29,440 nt of DNA from CAYFHQ01 sp964342805 (GTDB taxonomy: Bacteria > Bacillota > Clostridia > Peptostreptococcales > Acidaminobacteraceae), in assembly GCA_964342805.1 (NCBI GenBank), contig CAYFHQ010000040.1, positions 1-29,440 on the forward strand, in the 5' to 3' direction. The number at the start of each line of letters is the position of its first letter. Position 1 is the stretch's first letter. The position numbers and the translations under genes are program-made. Below are positions 16,201 through 23,596 of the stretch, in pieces. A model generated the notes under the pieces. It was given only the letters and a program-made list of their open reading frames with translations, made no database searches and had not been told where the DNA came from.

Positions 16201-19200
16201 GCCGTTGACGGTACTGTGACTACATTTGCCTACCATGGTAATGGCCAGCTAGAGAGTGTTACAGATCCACTTGGAAGAACAAACCGCTTTACTTATAACG
16301 CGTCTGGTCAACTTGCGACCACTTCCAATGCCCTTGATCAAGTGACAGCATATGGCTATGACCCGGCAGGTAATCTTCAAGCAATCACTAGACCGGATGG
16401 TACAACCCTTTCCTACGCCTACGACTTAATGGGTCGCGTAATATCAGAAACCCTGCCAACTGGTGCTGCAACCAATTATACCTATGACCCTGCAGGTCAA
16501 GTGGCAACAATAGATCATCCTGCAAGCGGATTGATCACCTATGCTTATGACGCCAATGGCCGCATGGTCTCACAGAAGAATGCTCTGGGACATCAAACCA
16601 ATTTTGAGTATGACACCAATGGGAATCTGCGTCGACAAATTGCAGCAGATGGAGGCGTTACGACCTATGCCTACAATGATTTAGGTCAAGTTACATCCGT
16701 CATTTTACCCAATATGGGTCAGGTAGCATATACCTACGACGCAGCAGGATACATGCTGTCCTCGACAGATGCAGCAGGCGCAACTACTTCCTTTGACTAC
16801 AATGGAAATGGACAACTATTGTCCACGATCAACGCCATGGGTCACACCCAATCCACGACCTATGACGTTCTAGGACGAGTGGTAGAGCTTGTTGAGACCA
16901 ACGGAGCAAAACATTCGAATACCTATGACCTTTCTGGTAACTTGAAAACATACACAAATCCAGAGGGTGGCGTATTCACTTATGAGTATGACCAAGTAGG
17001 CCGAAATACTTCCGTTGTTTCTCCACTGGGACAAAAGACGCAATTTACCTATGACCATGGCGACAACCTCATAGGTGTTACAGACGCCTTGGGTCAAACA
17101 ACAAGTTATGCTTATAATGAAATGAACCAAATGATCCAGGTCATTGACGCAATGAATCAAACGACTTCCATGTCCTATGATCCACTGGGGAACATGGATC
17201 AAGTTATTCTAGCCAATGGTATGGTAGAACGTTATGACTATGACTCAGCTGGTCGACTGGTTGAGGCGATCAATGGCGCAATGGAGACGACTTCATATGC
17301 CTACAATGCCCTGGGTCAAGTCAGTCAAATTCATCGCCCAGACAATACGTCTGTTCAATATGGATATGACAGCATGGGCCGAACAAGCTCAGTCCAGTAT
17401 GATGACATGGCCTTAAACTACACCTATGATCAAATGGGGAATATAACTGAGACGTCTTCGCCAGACGCCAGTGACACGTTTACATTTGATCAAGCCGGCC
17501 GACTCACAGGCCAAGTAAATGTGACCTTGGACAAGTCTGTTTCTTATGGATATGACATTCTTGGAAACATGACGTCCATGACAACTGAGGATCGGACCTA
17601 CCGATATGCCTACGACGAGGTGGGCAACCTGGTCTCCATGATTGACCCAGAAGACCGTGAAACGACGGCAACCTTCGACAAAGAGGGTCGACAGTTGACT
17701 AAAGCCTTGCCAAACGGAATGGTGGAAACGCGGTCCTATGACGCCAATGGCAATTTGACCAACCTGTCCAATAGCGAAGACGGGCAAGTTGTTTCCTCGT
17801 TCACTTACACCTATGACGCCCTCAATAGACGGCTTACACAAGCTGAGGAAGACGGAGCAGAAACCACCTATACCTATGATCCGCTGGGTCGGGTAACAGA
17901 CGTCACCTATCCATACGACAAGGTCCTAGCTATCCGAGACAGCCAGGAATGGATCAATGGGAATGGGAATATTGCCAAGGAAGAGGAAAAAGAACCACTG
18001 GGTCCTCTGCTACCACAAGAACCCGTAGAAGATGCGCCCGCACCTGACAATCCTGACGAAAAGAGCAATAATGGCAACGGCAATGACAAGGGGAAAGGCA
18101 AAAACAAAAATCTATCCTACCACATCCTAGACAATCTATTGGTCAGCTTAGATTTTTCAAGTCTATTGCTGGTTGCTAACAATGGCAAGGGTAAAGGCGG
18201 CGGCAGCGATAACAGCAATGCTGGTGGAAATGGTGGCGGAAACTCCAGTGGAGGTAGTGAGGAGTCAAGTCCACCACCAGAACCCGAGCCCGAACCTGCA
18301 AGTGAAGAATCCAGTAATGGAAATGGTAATGGCAACGGCAATAGTAATGACAACAGTAATGCTGGCGGTAATGGAAATGGAAATAGCAATGCCGGAGGCA
18401 ACAGAAATAGCAACGGAAACAGCAACGCCGGTGGTAACGGCAAGGGCAAAGGGCTAGGAAAAGAAAAGAACGTTAAGGAAGAAAAAGGCGTCATCACGAT
18501 GATCTTCGAGTACCTTACGATTTTTGACATTCCAGAAGTGGTTGATTATCAAGCGAGCTTCTTTGCAGAACCGGTTCACTCGGTGAAATATACCTATGAC
18601 GAAGTCGGTAACCGCTTAACTATGTCCGATGACGCTGGCACGATTTACTATCGTTATGATGGCGCTGGTAGGTTGACGTCGGCGGGTAACGAGTCCTATG
18701 AGTATGATCTGAGGGGGAACCTGAAACAAAAAACGTCTGGAGACGTAACCATTGATTATACCTTTGACAGCGCGGATCAGTTGGCCAGTGTTCTTTATAG
18801 TGACGGCACATATGCCATGTACAACTACGATGGGTTCGGCCGTCTAGTTGCCAGAGAAGAGGCTTCCTACGACCCTAAGTTCCTAGAGGATATTGCTTCT
18901 GGTGCTTTTGGAGAAATGAAAACCACTGTGGTACGTGAAATGCCTGTTACTTCCAATGGTAACGGTAATAGTAGTGAGAAATCCAACAACGGCAACGGTT
19001 ATGGTAAATATAACAATCCCGGCCAAGGTAACAAGTATGGTATTACAAAGAAACTGGAAACTGAGATTGGAGCAGACCAGTACCTGAACCAGGACGTCCT
19101 TCAGTATCAATATGTTGGACAAGGAAACACCCTCTTTAAGACCTATAGCGACAAGGGTTCTCCCTTGTTTGAAAACTACTTGATGGGGAATCAGGTCACA

Positions 19201-21336
19201 GCACAAAAAATGTTCGGCCTCCACGGCAGAATTTCTCCTTCTCGCGAAGAAACACTCAATACCAATGGTGGCATGATGTACTATGAGTACGACGGCCTAG
19301 GTACTGTAAACGCCTTACGCGATCGCCACGGAGACCGGATTGAGCAATATCGATATGACGTATTTGGCAACCTTTATACTGGAATAACATCCCCTTACAA
19401 CATGAAGGGGTATACTGGCCACATGTACGATGAAAAAGCGGGACTTAGTTACATGAATGCCCGTTGGTACGACGGTTCAGTTGGTCGCTTTGTAAGCGAG
19501 GACACATGGCTAGGCCAAGTGGCTTCTCCCCAGTCACTCAATCGATATGCCTATGTTATGAACGACCCTGTAAACTACACTGATCCCACAGGTAATGTAC
19601 CAAGCTGGGTAGGAAGCAGTGAACACTGGGAGTATGGCAGCTGGCACAATGTCTACCATGAGTATGAAGATGGAAGAATCATGGACTTTGACTGGCGGTA
19701 CGAGTACAGAAGTCAACTGGTCGACTCTTGGACTTCCTATGGTTCATGGTCCTATGACTCTGGTAGTTCTTACTCGACTGATCGGGAGATCGTTGACGTA
19801 TATAGACGGTCTGTTGACAAGCACTACGAATACAACGAAGACCAATTTGTCACGCAAACCAACTGGTCTTACAGTTTCCACCTCAGTGATTTAGGCAATA
19901 GCACCTATACCGTCGATTATGGAACAGACACACGAACGGAAATTACCACTGCAGCTGAAGTGGCAGGCGTTAATCAGGACATTATTAAGGTGGAGTTCGG
20001 TTTCATCGAAAACGACTGGAATACAGAACCAGATGTAGTTGAAACAGAAGCTCCAATAGAGCTAGAGACACGTAGTACAGCAATGGCTGTGAAGTCTACT
20101 AGTTACCAGGCACCAAAAGAAACACTTGTCCGAGAGGTGAAGCAGGTTATTGACCGAGCACCCAGGGACATCAGATTAGCAGACTTTGAGCAGACAGAAT
20201 ATGCACCTTACAAGCCAGTGGAAAAGAAGACATATCCAGAGTCAGCGGTTCGAATGAAAGACAAACTCATGGAACCAGACTATGTGTCGTCCAGTTCACC
20301 GGCCCAAAGCCCCGCCAAGAAGTCCATGCTGGACAAGGTTGGAGGCTATGTGGGTGACTCTCTCAAACAAGTTGTTCTTGGAAAGTACTCAGACACGAAC
20401 ACACTATTGGGAACAGCCCTAGAGATTGGAGCCGCCTTCACCGGCCTAGACGCAGCGGCAGACATTCGAGATCTGGTGTATAATGTACAAAACTGGGAAT
20501 GGTCATTCGGCCACGTAGCAGACACCGTCCTAACAGCCGCATCGTTACTACCAGTGGCCGGAGGCGTGGTCAAGGCTGTGAGTAAAATCGCAGACCATAC
20601 AGGCAGTATAGTAAAAGCTGGTAAGAAGCTACTCAAGTCCAGTGGCAAGATCCTCAACGGCCTAGTCAGCGGTGGCAAGTCCTTGTTCAAGTTTGGCAAG
20701 AAGGCCGCCAAGGCAACAGCTGATCTGGCAGGTAGGGTGGCCTCAGGAGCAGGAAAACTCGTGTCAGGAGCCGGCAAGGCCATAGACAAGGGTGTCAAGG
20801 CGACAAAGTCTTTCTTCAAGTCCGTGGGCAGCGGTATAAGCGGCCTATTCAAGAAGAAGAAGGTCGTTGAAGAGGTCGTGACGGAAGTGACCCCTCAGCC
20901 GCAGAGATTGCAGATGAATTTGCAGTTGTTTGCTGGTAAGGGGACGGGTAAAACTTATACCGTTAAAGGAAAAGACCTAAGTGCAAATGAGTTTGATGCG
21001 TTAAGGCGAAAAGCTGTAAGAGATGCATGGAAAGCTGAAAAAGAACTGATAGAGCAAACAGGAAAAGGAAGTAGAAATTGGACTAAAGTAGAACTTGATG
21101 AGCTGATGACAAATGGAAAAGTTAAAGGATATGAAGGACAACATATGAAGTCAGCTAAAGCTTATCCTGACTATGCAGGTGATCCAGATAATATTCAACT
21201 CCTGAAGGGAAGAACTATGCCTATAAATGAACACTTGGATGCTCATGGGGGTAGTTATAGGAATCCTACTAATGGATATTATGATCCAGAGACAAAGGTG
21301 TTTATTGACTTTGGTGATAAAGTTCCTTGGGAATAA
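13222..21336 (+). CDS. Rhs/YD-repeat protein body with C-terminal HNH/Endo VII-type nuclease toxin
   Basis: This is the same frame as the 12403 gene; joined, they give about 2,977 residues. In full-length numbering, YD repeats of about 21 residues ('Y-x-Y-D-x-x-G-x-L/R') run from about 245 to 1840. An Asn/Gly/Ser/Glu/Pro-rich insertion covers about 1847-2043, more YD repeats follow, and the Rhs core runs about 2290-2396 (GLSYMNARWYDGSVGRFVSE, ending DPTGN). A variable region and a Lys/Gly-rich pre-toxin (about 2690-2846) end in MNLQLFAGKG. The last 131 residues are the toxin: GYEGQHMKSAKAYPDYAGDP, then DNIQLLKG and NEHLDAHGGSYRNPTNGYY, a His/Asn pattern of HNH/Endo VII nucleases. Rhs shells encapsulate such toxins and deliver them to rival cells. 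A start at TTG 13222 has no ribosome binding site, so expression needs readthrough or repair of the TAA. Confidence 0.85.
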   Translation: MAFTWSGDRIVSVTLPDGTQNLYTYNSAGRLITVSNNGENLASYTYTADGKIKSMKQNTTKLRYSYQNGKVSEVRLADDRLLYTITYSGSTVRVTDGENNTTVYTYSGENLSSVTSPEGNTTQFTYDEKGNRTSTTNAAGTSTYVYDSKGRKIQETTPAGVVKRWMYENKFNKITSEEVDGQFVRFSYDNNGLLLTRTDAGGTQTFTYDSKGQMLTARDHAGVESTFAYNPWGYVAQKVSLESGKTNYTYDVMGKVLTEVREGDKSIINTYDSEKRLSKTDEGLGKIYNYTYDDQGRVLTTTNALGQTSSYTYGSAGEVKTFTDFDGLVYTYTYDKAFRVIKAQVLDYVETYAYDGEGRTLEVNKDGQVTSFTYGVHGVETETDPTGTHTYTYNTQGRALGRVRTLADVKGQVQVYTYNEQGLLAKVEQPNGVEITYAYDSKKRLVEETHSGGRPVTYVYNTHDQIIETVKDGLVYTYAYDQQRRLEKEWIDGVLANSYQYDQWNRVTKIVNGYGDALAYTYDALGRKESVTYPNGSSSTFTYDAMGQVKSIRDNKDQTMTYAYDAAGRVTSVTLPNGAINQYAYDLKGRLVSVIDPSGSEITFDYYEKENQTLVTYSGGRYYLYSYNDLDQLVSVRDPLGQVETFDVDVQGNLLAYTNKLGQTTHYHRDELGRVIEVQHPDGTSEQTAYNAIGQISYDINALGLKTSYTYDPSGRISTMTNHRGATTTYTYGKSGNLKAVLDAYGNGDGYVYDTLGRLEYTLDSNGGKTTYTYEAGNVKSITLPSGGTVEYTYDQFGRVETAQDANGGVYTYGYDAMGNTTQVVDPYGNESKYVYDLSGRVVEEVDQVGDTIQYSYDALGNLVSVKDGEGNLAQFEYDKLNRLQKQILPEGNTISYTYDALNRTTATFNGQAKLSETSYDINGNVLTQADGRGNETKYAYDLLGRPTSIVDPEGNESLYSYDDQKGTMDHTDPLGGVTSYTFDLLERVTSKRAVDGTVTTFAYHGNGQLESVTDPLGRTNRFTYNASGQLATTSNALDQVTAYGYDPAGNLQAITRPDGTTLSYAYDLMGRVISETLPTGAATNYTYDPAGQVATIDHPASGLITYAYDANGRMVSQKNALGHQTNFEYDTNGNLRRQIAADGGVTTYAYNDLGQVTSVILPNMGQVAYTYDAAGYMLSSTDAAGATTSFDYNGNGQLLSTINAMGHTQSTTYDVLGRVVELVETNGAKHSNTYDLSGNLKTYTNPEGGVFTYEYDQVGRNTSVVSPLGQKTQFTYDHGDNLIGVTDALGQTTSYAYNEMNQMIQVIDAMNQTTSMSYDPLGNMDQVILANGMVERYDYDSAGRLVEAINGAMETTSYAYNALGQVSQIHRPDNTSVQYGYDSMGRTSSVQYDDMALNYTYDQMGNITETSSPDASDTFTFDQAGRLTGQVNVTLDKSVSYGYDILGNMTSMTTEDRTYRYAYDEVGNLVSMIDPEDRETTATFDKEGRQLTKALPNGMVETRSYDANGNLTNLSNSEDGQVVSSFTYTYDALNRRLTQAEEDGAETTYTYDPLGRVTDVTYPYDKVLAIRDSQEWINGNGNIAKEEEKEPLGPLLPQEPVEDAPAPDNPDEKSNNGNGNDKGKGKNKNLSYHILDNLLVSLDFSSLLLVANNGKGKGGGSDNSNAGGNGGGNSSGGSEESSPPPEPEPEPASEESSNGNGNGNGNSNDNSNAGGNGNGNSNAGGNRNSNGNSNAGGNGKGKGLGKEKNVKEEKGVITMIFEYLTIFDIPEVVDYQASFFAEPVHSVKYTYDEVGNRLTMSDDAGTIYYRYDGAGRLTSAGNESYEYDLRGNLKQKTSGDVTIDYTFDSADQLASVLYSDGTYAMYNYDGFGRLVAREEASYDPKFLEDIASGAFGEMKTTVVREMPVTSNGNGNSSEKSNNGNGYGKYNNPGQGNKYGITKKLETEIGADQYLNQDVLQYQYVGQGNTLFKTYSDKGSPLFENYLMGNQVTAQKMFGLHGRISPSREETLNTNGGMMYYEYDGLGTVNALRDRHGDRIEQYRYDVFGNLYTGITSPYNMKGYTGHMYDEKAGLSYMNARWYDGSVGRFVSEDTWLGQVASPQSLNRYAYVMNDPVNYTDPTGNVPSWVGSSEHWEYGSWHNVYHEYEDGRIMDFDWRYEYRSQLVDSWTSYGSWSYDSGSSYSTDREIVDVYRRSVDKHYEYNEDQFVTQTNWSYSFHLSDLGNSTYTVDYGTDTRTEITTAAEVAGVNQDIIKVEFGFIENDWNTEPDVVETEAPIELETRSTAMAVKSTSYQAPKETLVREVKQVIDRAPRDIRLADFEQTEYAPYKPVEKKTYPESAVRMKDKLMEPDYVSSSSPAQSPAKKSMLDKVGGYVGDSLKQVVLGKYSDTNTLLGTALEIGAAFTGLDAAADIRDLVYNVQNWEWSFGHVADTVLTAASLLPVAGGVVKAVSKIADHTGSIVKAGKKLLKSSGKILNGLVSGGKSLFKFGKKAAKATADLAGRVASGAGKLVSGAGKAIDKGVKATKSFFKSVGSGISGLFKKKKVVEEVVTEVTPQPQRLQMNLQLFAGKGTGKTYTVKGKDLSANEFDALRRKAVRDAWKAEKELIEQTGKGSRNWTKVELDELMTNGKVKGYEGQHMKSAKAYPDYAGDPDNIQLLKGRTMPINEHLDAHGGSYRNPTNGYYDPETKVFIDFGDKVPWE
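17941..18530 (+). repeat. Low-complexity Asn/Gly-rich coding insertion inside the YD-repeat shell
   Basis: The DNA encodes alternating Asn-Gly, Ser-Asn-Ala-Gly-Gly and Lys-Gly units, with a Pro-Glu repeat (PPPEPEPEPASEESS). Two hydrophobic pieces lie within or at the edge: one containing LLVSLDFSSLLLVA and one containing ITMIFEYLTIF. A shorter Asn/Gly stretch recurs at about 18952-19040. It separates the main YD array from the last YD repeats and the core. Confidence 0.8.
20471..20943 (+). repeat. 473-bp pre-toxin repeat, copy 1 (in the Rhs gene)
   Basis: This segment, encoding the pre-toxin region up to the MNLQLFAGKG junction, recurs without a visible mismatch at 22051-22523 (offset 1,580). 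The two copies diverge immediately after the junction, where the toxin tips begin. Confidence 0.95.
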
Positions 21337-21359
21337 TCTAGAGAGAAGGAGAGTCATAA

Positions 21360-21872
21360 ATGAGCATATCGTACAATGAGAAAAATCAGTTCATAAGACC
21401 TTTTATTGAAGAAGTTGAAAAGTATGTGAAAGGGGTGCATGTCCTAGAACAAGGTGCTGTAGAGGGCGATATATTAGATTTTGAGAAGAAGTATAAGTTG
21501 GTGTTACCTAGTCAATATAAAGAGTTTTTGAAACTCTTTAATGGTGGAGAATTGTTTGCTACTCCAGCGGGGACAGTTTTTTCAAGACTTGTTGGAAGTG
21601 GTGTGTTGGAGAATGGAATACCATATCTTGAGAAAAATTTCGAAAACCGTTGGCCAGAAATGCCAGAGTCATTTTTGATAATTGCTGATACAAATTATGG
21701 TGATGTAATTTGTATAGACATTGCATCTACAGATAAAACTGATACAAGAATTGTTAAGTGGGATCATGAATCTGGAGAAGTATCAGCAGAATGGAATTCT
21801 TTGATTGATTTTCTCATGTCAGAAATGGAAATTGGAGCTTATCTTGTTGATTACGATGGAAATGACTTGTAA
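21360..21872 (+). CDS. SUKH (SMI1/KNR4) family immunity protein
   Basis: The 170-residue product is a SUKH-1 domain protein of the kind that binds and neutralises nuclease toxins of contact-delivered systems. The family pattern is visible: an acidic start, VLEQGAVEGDILDFEKKYKL, the signature LPSQYKEFLKLFNGGELF (L-P-x-x-Y-x-x-F-L-x-x-x-N-G), then ESFLIIADTNYGDVICIDIA (I-A-x-x-x-x-G-D-x-I-x-x-D) and VKWDHESGE. It starts 23 bases after the Rhs stop with AAGGAGAG upstream, so it should be co-transcribed and protect against the HNH/Endo VII toxin. If the Rhs gene is blocked by the TAA, the immunity gene may still be useful against kin. The sequence is more AT-rich than the Rhs body. Confidence 0.92.
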   Translation: MSISYNEKNQFIRPFIEEVEKYVKGVHVLEQGAVEGDILDFEKKYKLVLPSQYKEFLKLFNGGELFATPAGTVFSRLVGSGVLENGIPYLEKNFENRWPEMPESFLIIADTNYGDVICIDIASTDKTDTRIVKWDHESGEVSAEWNSLIDFLMSEMEIGAYLVDYDGNDL

Positions 21873-21887
21873 TTTTTGATGGAAAGA

Positions 21888-21916
21888 ACACTCAGTTAAA
21901 AAAACTAGATGAGTGT
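21888..21916 (+). other. Hairpin after the SUKH gene
   Basis: ACACTC (21888-21893) pairs with GAGTGT (21911-21916), with an inner AGTT/AACT pairing. No T tract follows. The word ACTAGATGA occurs twice close by (about 21904 and 21929). Confidence 0.4.
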
Positions 21917-21972
21917 GTAAAACAAGACTAGATGAATCAATAATATTAAGCTAATCGCATAACATTATGATT

Positions 21973-22016
21973 AAGCGGTGGAATCGACACACAAAGTCAT
22001 TCCATCGCTTTCTTTC
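21973..22016 (+). terminator. Terminator-like hairpin, array family copy 1
   Basis: AAGCGGTGGAAT (21973-21984) pairs with ATTCCATCGCTT (21999-22010), with one G-U pair, followed by TCTTTC. It aligns with the hairpins at 23337-23374 and 29080-29117, and the differences in the arms are compensated. Confidence 0.65.
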
Positions 22017-22916
22017 GGTTTACAAAGCAGCATATCAAATAGCATCCTCAATCTGGTGTATAATGTACAAAACTGGGAATGGTCATTCGGCCACGTAGCA
22101 GACACCGTCCTAACAGCCGCATCGTTACTACCAGTGGCCGGAGGCGTGGTCAAGGCTGTGAGTAAAATCGCAGACCATACAGGCAGTATAGTAAAAGCTG
22201 GTAAGAAGCTACTCAAGTCCAGTGGCAAGATCCTCAACGGCCTAGTCAGCGGTGGCAAGTCCTTGTTCAAGTTTGGCAAGAAGGCCGCCAAGGCAACAGC
22301 TGATCTGGCAGGTAGGGTGGCCTCAGGAGCAGGAAAACTCGTGTCAGGAGCCGGCAAGGCCATAGACAAGGGTGTCAAGGCGACAAAGTCTTTCTTCAAG
22401 TCCGTGGGCAGCGGTATAAGCGGCCTATTCAAGAAGAAGAAGGTCGTTGAAGAGGTCGTGACGGAAGTGACCCCTCAGCCGCAGAGATTGCAGATGAATT
22501 TGCAGTTGTTTGCTGGTAAGGGGGCGAATGAAACTAAATTGCTACCTGCTCCACAAGGTACCAACCCTTGGGTAGATGGAGGAGATATAGCTTCAATAAA
22601 AGCACCAAAGGATTTTGAAATAAATATGGCGATGGCTCCAGGTCAGACAAGACCAGGAGGTTGGGGAACTCTAGATGATATTCCGAATGTAAACTACGTC
22701 AGAAATCCATTAGCTGTTACTCCAGAATTTAAACCTGAAGTTTCAAAAGTTCAAAGGTGGCTTGTTCCTGAAGGTACTAGGATTCAAATTGGGGATGTTG
22801 GTCCTCAAACATATAAGGGCATCTTATATCCTGGTGGGGGTAACCAAGTACAAATTCTAAACTATTCAGACAGAGCAAAACTAATACCATTAGGTGATGC
22901 AATCAATATTAAGTAG
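21978..22916 (+). CDS. Orphan Rhs C-terminal cassette: pre-toxin plus second toxin tip (probably silent)
   Basis: The open frame begins near GTG 21978, inside a terminator hairpin, with no ribosome binding site and no shell. It is best read as a stored cassette that becomes active only after recombination into the Rhs gene. Residues from about 25 on are identical to the Rhs pre-toxin as far as MNLQLFAGKG. The tip (about 130 residues) then reads, in part, MAPGQTRPGGWGTLDDIPNV, LAVTPEFKPEVSKVQRWLVP and EGTRIQIGDVGPQ, followed by YPGGGNQVQIL. The 'G-x-x-G-P-Q ... P-G-G-G-x-Q' pattern recalls TNT-type NAD glycohydrolases and ADP-ribosyltransferase-like toxins; this is an inference from motif shape only. 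Its immunity gene follows after 8 bases. Confidence 0.7.
   Translation: MESTHKVIPSLSFGLQSSISNSILNLVYNVQNWEWSFGHVADTVLTAASLLPVAGGVVKAVSKIADHTGSIVKAGKKLLKSSGKILNGLVSGGKSLFKFGKKAAKATADLAGRVASGAGKLVSGAGKAIDKGVKATKSFFKSVGSGISGLFKKKKVVEEVVTEVTPQPQRLQMNLQLFAGKGANETKLLPAPQGTNPWVDGGDIASIKAPKDFEINMAMAPGQTRPGGWGTLDDIPNVNYVRNPLAVTPEFKPEVSKVQRWLVPEGTRIQIGDVGPQTYKGILYPGGGNQVQILNYSDRAKLIPLGDAINIK
22051..22523 (+). repeat. 473-bp pre-toxin repeat, copy 2 (orphan cassette)
   Basis: This is the exact copy of 20471-20943. It lacks the Rhs core and shell and enters the frame of a different toxin tip at the MNLQLFAGKG junction. The flanking 22 bases upstream (22029-22050) do not match the Rhs gene. Confidence 0.95.
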
Positions 22917-22924
22917 GTGATAAA

Positions 22925-23290
22925 ATGATAGAAAATTTAAAATGGAGCAACAAAGAAAAGAATATTGAGTGGACAGTAGGAAAAGATACTATGAAAATTG
23001 AAACGGAACTACCACCATTTAGTGTTATTCTTACAGAAGACTGCAATAACTTGGCTATAGTTTTTTCGAATGAGGAGTATGGTAATGAAAATGCATATCT
23101 ATATTCATTTGATGGAAATAATTGCATTAAATTGGTACACCCTCAAAGTATCAGAGACGTAATATGTTTTCATGAAATATACTATATTTCTGGAAAACTA
23201 ACGGCTATCATTGCAACATCGCATTGTGATTTTGCCTGTGAAATTGACGAAAAAACAGGTGAAATTGAAAAAGTCTATGAAACAAGATAG
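22925..23290 (+). CDS. Probable immunity protein for the second toxin tip (121 aa)
   Basis: I do not recognise the family. It is assigned as immunity by position: it starts 8 bases after the orphan toxin stop, with AGGTGA before ATG, and it is short and acidic, as such proteins often are. The sequence starts IENLKWSNKEKNIEWTVGKD and continues with alternating beta-strand-like segments (FSVILTEDCNNLAIVFSNEE, NAYLYSFDGNNCIKLVH), and ends with EIDEKTGEIEKVYETR. An all-beta fold is likely. No signal peptide or membrane helix is seen, so it would act in the cytoplasm. It may be translated even if the orphan toxin is not, provided read-through transcription reaches it. Confidence 0.7.
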   Translation: MIENLKWSNKEKNIEWTVGKDTMKIETELPPFSVILTEDCNNLAIVFSNEEYGNENAYLYSFDGNNCIKLVHPQSIRDVICFHEIYYISGKLTAIIATSHCDFACEIDEKTGEIEKVYETR

Positions 23291-23336
23291 ACTCACTGCA
23301 TAAATCATCACTAACTAGCAACATAACACAATACAA

Positions 23337-23380
23337 AATCCATGGAATGGGCAACTACAGTCGTTCCATGGATTTCTTTT
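23337..23380 (+). terminator. Terminator after the second immunity gene, array family copy 2
   Basis: AATCCATGGAA (23337-23347) pairs perfectly with TTCCATGGATT (23364-23374), followed by TCTTTT. Confidence 0.75.
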
Positions 23381-23545
23381 AGTTTTTGATAAAATATCTT
23401 ACTACATAATTATGATACTGCAGTCAGTCGACCGTGAATCATAATAAATCCCACCTAAAACACTAAATACAGGTTCTAAATGGAAAGCGGGGGCATTCCT
23501 GTGGAACTGAAATGAAAACCCAATAATTAGTCAAATAGTAGGCAT

Positions 23546-23576
23546 AAGACCGATGGCAGAAGCTGTTGGTCTTTTT
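23546..23576 (+). terminator. Terminator hairpin in the recombinase leader (possible attenuator)
   Basis: AAGACCGATGGC (23546-23557) pairs with GCTGTTGGTCTT (23562-23573), including three G-U pairs, around AGAA and is followed by TTTTTG. It ends about 20 bases before the recombinase start, so it would limit transcription into the recombinase. Upstream, GGTTC...GAACT and GGAA...TTCC pairings around AGCGGGGGCA form a second conserved element. Confidence 0.6.
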
Positions 23577-23596
23577 GTTGTGGAGAAAGGAGAACT

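Noticed and set aside
18117..18530. Antisense open frame rich in Leu and Pro
   Set aside because: It is the complement of the low-complexity Asn/Gly linker and has no gene signals.
20346..20852. Long antisense open frame over the pre-toxin region, repeated at 21971-22432
   Set aside because: It mirrors the codon bias of the sense strand and recurs only because the DNA is duplicated; it has no start signals.
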